DNA of 19,476 nt from an uncultured Collinsella sp. (GTDB taxonomy: Bacteria; Actinomycetota; Coriobacteriia; Coriobacteriales; Coriobacteriaceae): contig UQIG01000038.1 in assembly GCA_900541135.1 (NCBI GenBank), positions 1 through 19,476 of the forward strand. The letters run 5' to 3'. The number at the start of each line of letters is the position of its first letter. Positions within the stretch are counted from its first letter, which is position 1. Of this stretch, positions 1-7,418 are shown one piece after another. The notes beneath the pieces were generated by a model. It was not told the DNA's origin and did no database searches. It saw only the letters and a program-made list of their open reading frames with translations. The position numbers and the translations under genes were made by a program.

Positions 1-49
1 ACGAGATTCGCCTTAGTCTCGTGGGCTCGGAGATGTGTATAAGAGACAG
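1..49 (+). other. Nextera i7 sequencing adapter (non-genomic)
   Basis: Bases 1-7 (ACGAGAT) are the end of the Illumina P7 oligo. Bases 8-15 (TCGCCTTA) have the form of an 8-base i7 index and are the reverse complement of TAAGGCGA, which I recall as Nextera index N701. Bases 16-30 (GTCTCGTGGGCTCGG) are the Nextera read-2 primer site, and bases 31-49 (AGATGTGTATAAGAGACAG) are the Tn5 mosaic end. This is library adapter left in the assembly, not a genomic transposon. Translated in two frames it gives the spurious peptides MYKRQ and MCIRDR. Genomic sequence starts at position 50. Confidence 0.97.
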
Positions 50-2197
<2,148 letters not shown>

Positions 2198-2230
2198 CAT
2201 ACGCGTCGCGCTCTAAGTCGAGGCGACCAG

Positions 2231-2266
2231 AGGGCTCCGGGCATGTTTTTGCTCGGAGCCCTTTTT
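2231..2266 (+). terminator. Rho-independent terminator of helicase gene
   Basis: The stem 2231-2243 (AGGGCTCCGGGCA) pairs with 2250-2262 (TGCTCGGAGCCCT). It has 13 pairs with one G-U, a six-base loop (TGTTTT), and a run of five T at 2262-2266. It starts 33 bases after the helicase stop. The T run is also the left edge of the repeat element that follows. Confidence 0.88.
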
Positions 2267-2409
2267 GGTGCAAGGGGACAGATTGGTTTGCACCAACGTC
2301 TTGAAGTTGCGGTGGCATACGGACTGTTTTGGCCTTTTGAGCGGCTTTTCAGTCCCTATTTCACCGCAACTCATGATTGGTGCAAACAAACCTGACCCCA
2401 TTGCACCAG
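2265..2409. repeat. Nested palindromic element: two inverted REP-like units around a stem
   Basis: The left unit has arms TTGGTGCAA (2265-2273) and TTGCACCAA (2288-2296) around a GGGGACAG core. The right unit has arms TGGTGCAA (2378-2385) and TTGCACCA (2401-2408) around CTGACCCC. The reverse complement of the right unit closely matches the left unit, so the two are inverted copies. Between them lie a perfect 10-bp inverted repeat (AGTTGCGGTG 2305-2314 with CACCGCAACT 2362-2371) and an inner 6-bp one (GGACTG 2321-2326 with CAGTCC 2350-2355). The whole could fold into one long stem or cruciform. It resembles a paired-REP (BIME-like) element or a MITE; which of these is inferred. Confidence 0.75.
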
Positions 2410-2414
2410 AGCAA

Positions 2415-2462
2415 GGAGTGTCCCTGGGTGCCGGCAGAAATGGAGTGTCCCCAAGTGCCGCC
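2415..2462 (+). repeat. Tandem direct repeat with GTCCC/GTGCCG core
   Basis: Two 21-base units, GGAGTGTCCCTGGGTGCCGGC (2415-2435, final base approximate) and a close copy at 2442-2462, recur with a 27-base period. The stretch 2426-2461 matches the reverse complement of 13929-13964 at 29 of 33 positions, starting from the shared TGCCGGCAGAAA. It is therefore a member of a dispersed repeat family in this genome. Confidence 0.7.
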
Positions 2463-2463
2463 T

Positions 2464-2499
2464 AAATACCGTTTATCGAAGAAAAAATACCGTTCATCG
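2464..2499 (+). promoter_or_regulatory. Paired 15-bp direct repeats, 21-bp offset, upstream of PTS promoter
   Basis: AAATACCGTTTATCG (2464-2478) and AAATACCGTTCATCG (2485-2499) differ at one base. They are offset by 21 bp, two turns of the DNA helix. The second copy ends 10 bases before a putative -35. This is the geometry of a dimeric activator or response-regulator site on one face of the DNA. The binding protein is unknown. Confidence 0.5.
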
Positions 2500-2509
2500 G
2501 TCATAATGG

Positions 2510-2537
2510 TTGCTCCGGCTTTGGACTTGTCTACAAT
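2510..2537 (+). promoter_or_regulatory. Putative sigma-70-type promoter of PTS operon
   Basis: A -10-like TACAAT (2532-2537) lies 16 bases after a weak -35-like TTGCTC (2510-2515). The weak -35 next to the direct repeats would suit an activated promoter. Transcription would start near 2544, giving a leader of about 130 bases before the EIIA start, long enough for an antitermination switch. Confidence 0.4.
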
Positions 2538-2560
2538 AGCTCCCGTCAAAAGAAATGCGG

Positions 2561-2656
2561 AAGGTTACCGAGTCCCTCGGACGTGGGCCTAACCAAAGTC
2601 TTTGAACGGGTGTGTCTCTATGGATGCATTCGCTTGATTTTGGTTGGGCTATATTT
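2561..2656 (+). promoter_or_regulatory. Candidate RAT-like antiterminator overlapping a terminator-like hairpin
   Basis: Bases 2563-2594 can form a two-part hairpin: GGTTA (2563-2567) pairs with TAACC (2590-2594), and an inner CCGAG/CTCGG stem surrounds TCC. An alternative stem uses 2587-2597 (GCCTAACCAAA) paired with 2639-2649 (TTTGGTTGGGC; 11 pairs, one G-U), followed by the weak U tract CTATATTTA. The two structures share 2587-2594 and so exclude each other, the logic of LicT/SacY RAT-terminator leaders. The match to the classical RAT consensus is only partial, and the terminator loop is long (41 bases). Confidence 0.33.
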
Positions 2657-2674
2657 ATGAAGGGACATGCCACC

Positions 2675-3187
2675 ATGGGTTTCTTTTCTCGCCTGATGGG
2701 CGGTTCGGATGAGCAGAAGACTGCAACTTCCGAGTTCGAAATCCTCGCTCCCGTTTCCGGCGAGCTTGTTCATCTAGAAAATACCAATGAGCCCGCTTTT
2801 AGCAGCCGTGCCGTGGGCGATGGCGTTGCCGTGGTTCCCCAAGAGGGAACGGTGTGCGCTCCTGTTTCCGGCACCGTCGCGGCGCTGTTTCCGACCGAGC
2901 ACGCGCTGGGCATCATGTCCGACGACAGTTCTGCTCAGGTGATGCTGCACATCGGAATCGACACTGTTAAACTTGAGGGCAAGGGCTTCCATGCGCTTGT
3001 TGCCCAGGGTGATCACGTTGACGCGGGCCAGCCCCTCGTCGAGGTCGATTTCGACGTGGTCCGCGCCGCCGGCTTCGATCCCACGGTCTTCGTTATCGTG
3101 TGCGAGCGCTCGGAGAACTCGACTCTTCGTGAGCATGCTTCCGGCCCTGTTGCTGTTAAAGAGCCTGTCGTCTGGCTTTCCGAGTAA
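2675..3187 (+). CDS. PTS glucose-family EIIA component
   Basis: Cytoplasmic phosphocarrier of the EIIA-Glc fold (170 aa, close to E. coli Crr at 169). It takes phosphate from HPr and passes it to the IIB domain of the permease encoded two genes downstream, which lacks its own EIIA domain. The core starts at FEILAPVSGELV (~21-32). His92 in MLHIGIDTV corresponds to the phosphorylated His90 of Crr, and His76 to its partner His75. The ATG at 2675 is chosen because AAGGGA (2660-2665) sits nine bases upstream and MGFFSRL is a typical start. The in-frame ATG at 2657 and GTG at 2612 lack a good ribosome-binding site. As a free-standing EIIA it might also serve other permeases or catabolite signalling. 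It is first in the alpha-glucoside operon. Confidence 0.93.
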   Translation: MGFFSRLMGGSDEQKTATSEFEILAPVSGELVHLENTNEPAFSSRAVGDGVAVVPQEGTVCAPVSGTVAALFPTEHALGIMSDDSSAQVMLHIGIDTVKLEGKGFHALVAQGDHVDAGQPLVEVDFDVVRAAGFDPTVFVIVCERSENSTLREHASGPVAVKEPVVWLSE

Positions 3188-3205
3188 ATTCTTGTGGTGG
3201 GTACC

Positions 3206-4060
3206 GTGGTTATCAAGCGAGTTTTTAACAACAACGTCGCAATGGTCACTTCGGACGATGGCTCCGAGCTCATCGTCATCGGTCGAGGCCTCTGCTTTGG
3301 CCGTCATGCCGGCGATGCCATCGACGAGGCGTCGATCGAAAAGACCTACGCGTTGCAGGAGGGAACTTCTCAGGATTCGCGTACGATTGACCGCTTGGCA
3401 CATCTTTTGGAGTCCATCCCCACCGTCAACCTCGTGATTGCCGAGGACATTGTTCAGATGCTCCGTCGAGAGCTCAATGTTGATATCAACGACAAGATTC
3501 TCATTGCTCTCGCAGACCATATCAGCCTTGCTTTGGAGCGCGAGCGCAAGGGCGTCTCCTGTGAGAATCCGTTGCTGCTCGAGATCCAGCAGTTCTATCG
3601 CAAGGAGTATGCACTTGCGGGCCGTGCGCTGCAGATTATCAAGGAGTATATGGGCATTCAGATGAGCGAAGAAGAGCAGGGTTTCATTACGCTGCATATC
3701 GTCAACGCCACCATGCCGCAACGCTCCGATCGTTTGATTGTTTCGGTCCAGCTTGTTCGCGACGTGCTCGCGATTGTTTCCAAGCGCTATGCTACGACCC
3801 TCGATGACACCTCGCTGCCTTACGAACGTTTCGTTCGTCACCTGCAGTTTTTCGCACAGCGAGCGCTCGATCCTACGGCAGGGCAAATCAACGGAGACGC
3901 GCTGTTCCGAATCGATGAAACGGCGTATCCCTGCGCATTCTCGTGCGCGGACGCCATAGCCGCCCACTTGTCGTCTACCTATAACGTTGTCGTTACCGAT
4001 GCTGAGAAGAGTTATCTCGCATATCACATTGTTAACCTGCTTGGAGAACCTGGTCTCTAG
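3206..4060 (+). CDS. LicT/BglG-family transcriptional antiterminator
   Basis: RNA-binding antiterminator controlled by PTS phosphorylation, 284 aa. The N-terminal CAT RNA-binding domain (~1-55) carries IKRVFNNNVAM and GRGLCFGRHAGD. PRD1 (~65-170) and PRD2 (~175-284) follow. Histidines 105, 164, 212 and 274 sit at a constant +5 offset from the four regulatory histidines I recall for B. subtilis LicT (100, 159, 207, 269), so the full phospho-control set is present. GTG 3206 fits the family N-terminus (MVIKRV) and follows GGTGGG; GTG 3194 in the same frame would add four residues. The gene follows EIIA by 18 bases and precedes the permease, so it probably controls its own operon through a leader RNA such as the candidate at 2561-2656. 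Confidence 0.93.
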   Translation: MVIKRVFNNNVAMVTSDDGSELIVIGRGLCFGRHAGDAIDEASIEKTYALQEGTSQDSRTIDRLAHLLESIPTVNLVIAEDIVQMLRRELNVDINDKILIALADHISLALERERKGVSCENPLLLEIQQFYRKEYALAGRALQIIKEYMGIQMSEEEQGFITLHIVNATMPQRSDRLIVSVQLVRDVLAIVSKRYATTLDDTSLPYERFVRHLQFFAQRALDPTAGQINGDALFRIDETAYPCAFSCADAIAAHLSSTYNVVVTDAEKSYLAYHIVNLLGEPGL

Positions 4061-4159
4061 GCATAACGTGCCCACACATCGATTGATATAAGGCAAGGCT
4101 CACGGTCTTGTCCAGGGCACATCTGTCTTAATTTGCGGAAAAGGAAGGGGAGTACCGCT
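4061..4159 (+). other. Intercistronic gap before EIICB gene
   Basis: This 99-base gap holds a small inverted repeat, GTGCCC (4068-4073) with GGGCAC (4115-4120), enclosing 41 bases. It also holds the strong ribosome-binding site AAGGAAGGGGAG (4141-4152). There is no T-run terminator and no clear promoter. The hairpin might be a processing or mRNA-stability site, but nothing shows this directly. Confidence 0.35.
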
Positions 4160-5776
4160 ATGACCGCAAAAAAGAAGTTCAATTTCAAAGCGCCGTTGGA
4201 GGTGTTCGCGAAGTCGATCGTTCAGCCGATGATGTATCTCTCGGTTGCCGGCATCCTGCTCATCGTGGGCATCATTCTGACCAACAAGACCATCTGCGCT
4301 TTGGTCCCCGTACTGGGCTCCGGTCCGTTCCAGCTTGTGGGCGCCGTTGTCTATCAGTCGCTGATGTTTATCATCAACAACCTCTCGATTCTGTTCTGCG
4401 TGGGCATCGCCGGCGCCATGGCAAAGAAGAACAAGGGCCATGCTTCGCTGATTGCCCTGATGTCGTTCTTCCTGTTCCTGCAGGCTAACAACATCGTGCT
4501 CAACGCCACCGGCTCTCTTGCCGATGCGAGCGGCATGCTCGGTCTTACCGGAACCGGCCAGGCCACCGTTATGGGCATTCAGGTGCTCGATACCGGCGTG
4601 TTCGGCGGCATTATTCTCGGTTGCATCACCGGTGCCGTGTTCAACAAGTACTCGAATAAGCAGTTCCCCATTGCCCTTTCGATGTTCTCGGGCGTTCGCT
4701 TCCCGTTCCTGATCATGATCATCATCTCCTGGATCATGGGCGCTGGCTTCTGCATCGTTTGGCCTCCGGTTCAGGGTGCCATCTCCTCAGTTGCCGGCAT
4801 CATTAAGGAGTCGGGCAACATCGGCCTCTTTATCTACGGCATGCTCAACAAGCTGCTCGTTCCCACCGGTCTGCACCACCTCATCTACACCCCGTTCCAG
4901 TTCTCCGATGTGGGTGGCACCCTGACGCTGGGCGATCAGGTTATCGCCGGTGCCTACCCCATCCGTGTCGCCGAGATGGCAATGACGGGCCAGCCCTTCT
5001 CCGATAGCACCTACTTCAACAGCTACACCTTCAACAACCTGTGGCCCTACATCGGTATCGGTCTCGCCTTTATCGTCACCGCTTACAAGGGGAACAAGGA
5101 TAAGACCAAGGCCGTTATCATCCCGCTGATCATCACCGCCGTGCTCTCCTGTGTCACCGAGCCCATGGACTTCCTCTTTGTCTTTGCCGCTCCCGTGCTC
5201 TTTGTCGTTCACTCGGTTCTTTCCGGCATCTTCCTGGTCCTGCTCAAGGTCCTCTCCGTGCCCGCTTCGACTGCAGGCGGCATCATCAACATCGTGGTTT
5301 CCAACCTGGTCCTCGGTGTCGACAAGACCAACTGGCCGGTTATGCTGGTGCTTGGAGTCGTTAACGCCGCTCTGTACTTCTTCCTCTTCACCTTCCTCAT
5401 CAAGAAGCTCAACCTCCACACGCCTGGTCGCGAGGAGGAGTCCGAGCTCGCCGAGTCCGTTGCCGAGGGCGAGGCCGCCGCGTCTGTCGCGGTGAAGCAG
5501 GGCGCTGTTGCCGCGGCTCCCGCAGAGGGCGTCGATGCGGGCATTGCCGACCTGGTTGCAGGTCTTGGTGGCAAGGACAACATCGAGGAGCTCGAGAACT
5601 GCTTTACGCGTCTCCGCGTGAACGTTAAGAACCCGGACCTCATCAATGAGGACCTCATCAACCACGTGCCCAACAGCGGCATCAACCGCAACGGCAATAA
5701 TATCCAGATCATCTTTGGCATGAAGGTCGCCGAGATGCGCGACAAGGTCGAAAACGCAATTGAGAAGGAGCAGTAA
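4160..5776 (+). CDS. PTS EIICB permease, alpha-glucoside/maltose type
   Basis: Membrane sugar transporter that phosphorylates its substrate during import (538 aa). The EIIC domain (~1-420) has about ten hydrophobic segments, the GLHHLIYTPF motif (237-246) and the conserved TEP of VTEPMDFLF (~332-340) seen in glucose/maltose-type IIC proteins. An Ala/Glu-rich linker (~422-460) leads to the EIIB domain (~462-538), with the phosphorylated Cys481 in ENCFTRLRV. No EIIA domain is fused, which fits the separate EIIA at the head of the operon. ATG 4160 is used because AAGGAAGGGGAG ends eight bases upstream; the in-frame TTG at 4133 lacks support. Specificity is inferred from the following GH4 alpha-type hydrolase: maltose or related alpha-glucosides, as in AglA or MalP systems. 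Confidence 0.93.
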   Translation: MTAKKKFNFKAPLEVFAKSIVQPMMYLSVAGILLIVGIILTNKTICALVPVLGSGPFQLVGAVVYQSLMFIINNLSILFCVGIAGAMAKKNKGHASLIALMSFFLFLQANNIVLNATGSLADASGMLGLTGTGQATVMGIQVLDTGVFGGIILGCITGAVFNKYSNKQFPIALSMFSGVRFPFLIMIIISWIMGAGFCIVWPPVQGAISSVAGIIKESGNIGLFIYGMLNKLLVPTGLHHLIYTPFQFSDVGGTLTLGDQVIAGAYPIRVAEMAMTGQPFSDSTYFNSYTFNNLWPYIGIGLAFIVTAYKGNKDKTKAVIIPLIITAVLSCVTEPMDFLFVFAAPVLFVVHSVLSGIFLVLLKVLSVPASTAGGIINIVVSNLVLGVDKTNWPVMLVLGVVNAALYFFLFTFLIKKLNLHTPGREEESELAESVAEGEAAASVAVKQGAVAAAPAEGVDAGIADLVAGLGGKDNIEELENCFTRLRVNVKNPDLINEDLINHVPNSGINRNGNNIQIIFGMKVAEMRDKVENAIEKEQ

Positions 5777-5779
5777 ACA

Positions 5780-7162
5780 ATGATCATTACTCTGTGTGGT
5801 GGCGGATCCACCTTTACCCCCGGCATCGTCAAGTCCATCGCCCTGCGCAAGGACGAGCTCGACGTTGACGAGATTCGTCTGTACGACATCAACGAGGAGC
5901 GCCAGCGCAAGATCGGCGTGCTCGTGGACTGGATTTTGCACGAGGACCTCGGCCTGGACATCAAGCTCACGGTGACCACCGACAAAAAGACGGCTTTTAC
6001 CGACGCGAGCTTCGTGTTTGCCCAGATGCGCGTGGGCGGCTACGCCATGCGCGAGCAGGACGAGAAGATTCCGCTGCGTCACGGCTGCGTGGGTCAGGAG
6101 ACTTGCGGTTGCGGCGGCCTTGCCTACGGCATGCGCACCATCTTCCCCATGGTCGAGCTGATCGATGACGTTGAGAAGTACGCCAAGAAGGACTACTGGA
6201 TTCTCAACTACTCCAACCCTGCCGCCATCGTCTCCGAGGGCTGCCGCGTGCTGCGTCCCAACGCTCGTATCATCAACATCTGCGACATGCCGATCGCGAT
6301 CATCGACGTGGTTTGCGCCGCGCTCGATATCGACAAGAAGGATGTCGAGTACGATTACTTTGGCCTCAACCACTTTGGTTGGTTCACCTCGATCCGCCAC
6401 AAGGGCGAGGAGGTGCTCCCGCAGCTGCGCGAGTACATCAAGGAGCATGAGATTCTGCTGCCCGACTCTTACCTCAAGGGCATGGGCTCGCTCATGGCAA
6501 AGAAGCCCGAGGAGGCCGTCGACGAGCACCCCGAGCAGAACCGCCACACCAAGGGCAGCTGGTACTACGTCTGGAAGGGCGAGTACGAGATCATGGAGTG
6601 CTTCCCGGAGTACCTGCCCAACACGTATCTGAACTACTACCTGCAGCAGAAGGAGTTCGTCGAGCACTCCAACCCCGAGCGCACCCGTGCTAACGAGGTT
6701 GAGGAGACGCGTGAGAAGAACCTCTTTGATGGTATCGACCATTACGAGAAGACGGGCGAGATCGACGAGAGCACGTTCTATGCGGGCAGCCACGGCGACT
6801 GGATTGCCGATCTGGCTATCGCTCTGAAGAACGACACCAAGCAGCGCTTCCTGGTCATTTGCGAGAACAAGGGCGCCATCCCCAACATGCCCTACGACGC
6901 TATGGTCGAGCTGCCTGCCTACATTGGCAAGAACGGCCCCGAGGTCATCAGCCGCGACAACATTCCGCTGTTCCAGCAGGGCCTCATGATGCAGCAGCTG
7001 AACTCCGAGAAGCTCATTGTCGAGGCTACGATCGAGGGTTCGTACGAGAAGGCGCTTAAGGCCTTTACGCTCAACAAGACCGTGCCGTCGATGAAGGTCG
7101 CCAAGGAGGTTCTCGACGACATGATCGAGGCCAATAAGGGTTACTGGCCCGAGCTTAAGTAA
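5780..7162 (+). CDS. glvA: GH4 6-phospho-alpha-glucosidase (maltose-6'-phosphate glucosidase)
   Basis: NAD+- and divalent-metal-dependent glycosidase of family GH4 (460 aa; GlvA about 440). It would cleave maltose-6'-phosphate and related phospho-alpha-glucosides to glucose and glucose-6-phosphate in the cytoplasm. The Rossmann NAD motif is GGGSTFTPG (7-15). The CDMP motif (Cys168-Pro171) is the form reported for alpha-specific members; beta-specific ones carry CNVP. Cys168 and His198 (GLNHFGWF) match the metal ligands I recall as Cys171 and His202 in B. subtilis GlvA, and Asp169 matches the catalytic Asp172. The start ATG follows the permease stop by three bases, with AAGGAG inside the end of the permease gene, implying coupled translation. 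Oddity: the motif GQETCGCGG (105-113) carries closely spaced cysteines (109, 111). The operon ends with the hairpin at 7195-7232. Confidence 0.94.
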   Translation: MIITLCGGGSTFTPGIVKSIALRKDELDVDEIRLYDINEERQRKIGVLVDWILHEDLGLDIKLTVTTDKKTAFTDASFVFAQMRVGGYAMREQDEKIPLRHGCVGQETCGCGGLAYGMRTIFPMVELIDDVEKYAKKDYWILNYSNPAAIVSEGCRVLRPNARIINICDMPIAIIDVVCAALDIDKKDVEYDYFGLNHFGWFTSIRHKGEEVLPQLREYIKEHEILLPDSYLKGMGSLMAKKPEEAVDEHPEQNRHTKGSWYYVWKGEYEIMECFPEYLPNTYLNYYLQQKEFVEHSNPERTRANEVEETREKNLFDGIDHYEKTGEIDESTFYAGSHGDWIADLAIALKNDTKQRFLVICENKGAIPNMPYDAMVELPAYIGKNGPEVISRDNIPLFQQGLMMQQLNSEKLIVEATIEGSYEKALKAFTLNKTVPSMKVAKEVLDDMIEANKGYWPELK

Positions 7163-7194
7163 AAGCAACAGGGTCGCTGGCCGCATGCCTGAAG

Positions 7195-7232
7195 CAATGC
7201 CCCGCCCACGTGATTGCGTGGGCGGGGCATTG
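7195..7232. terminator. Strong GC hairpin ending PTS operon
   Basis: A perfect 16-bp stem pairs CAATGCCCCGCCCACG (7195-7210) with CGTGGGCGGGGCATTG (7217-7232) around the loop TGATTG. It lies 32 bases after the GH4 stop. Only TCGTTT follows, so the T tract is weak; it may act as a terminator, a 3'-end stabiliser, or both. Confidence 0.7.
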
Positions 7233-7418
7233 TCGTTTGGTAACGCGTTTTATCAAATATGGCATTTATCTGCGGTAATGTTCTATTTCACCGCTGAGGG
7301 TGACATTTTATACCGCCTGCCGAACCGTATGGAGACCTCACAACTTTTTAGGTCAGTGTTGTGCGTGTAGCAATTTCGCCCGGCCTCGCCTCCGGGCTGC
7401 CATGTGAGAGGGGATCTT
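7233..7418 (+). promoter_or_regulatory. Upstream region of the flavoprotein-hydrogenase operon
   Basis: This AT-richer stretch must hold the promoter of the four-gene operon, but no clear -35/-10 pair stands out. It contains several small palindromes: GCGGT (7272-7276) with ACCGC; TCACC (7288-7292) with GGTGA (7299-7303); CACAAC (7339-7344) with GTTGTG (7358-7363), 13 bases apart; and GCCCGG (7378-7383) with CCGGGC (7392-7397). The last can form a hairpin just before the ribosome-binding site GAGAGGGG (7406-7413). A redox regulator is plausible, but none of the palindromes matches the Rex or FNR consensus. Confidence 0.35.

Larger units (their letters stand above)
2198..2674. other. 477-nt intergenic region rich in repeats and regulatory signals
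   Basis: No credible coding sequence is visible; short open frames here lack ribosome-binding sites and family signatures. In order it holds the helicase terminator (2231-2266), a nested palindromic element (2265-2409), a tandem 21-base repeat (2415-2462), a 15-base direct-repeat pair (2464-2499), a putative promoter (2510-2537), a candidate antiterminator/terminator leader (2561-2656) and the ribosome-binding site of the EIIA gene (2660-2665). Confidence 0.8.

Noticed and set aside
35..49. Helicase start at GTG 35 giving MYKRQ
   Set aside because: The codons lie in the Nextera mosaic end, so the true start is lost beyond the contig edge.
31..49. Tn5 transposon end as a genuine mobile element
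   Set aside because: It is preceded by the library primer site and index, so it is sequencing adapter.
2774..4096. Antisense frame of 440 codons opposite EIIA and the antiterminator
   Set aside because: Both plus-strand genes show conserved active-site residues; the antisense product resembles no family.
4787..7186. Antisense frame of 799 codons opposite the permease and GH4 genes
   Set aside because: It runs across two well-supported genes and their junction, has no motif or ribosome-binding site, and arises from codon bias.
7339..7363. CACAAC-N13-GTTGTG as a Rex operator
   Set aside because: Rex sites are TTGTGA-N6-TCACAA-like; spacing and halves do not fit, so it is only noted as a palindrome.
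7233..7418. Riboswitch in the hydrogenase operon leader
   Set aside because: Only short separate hairpins are visible; no known aptamer core is recognised.
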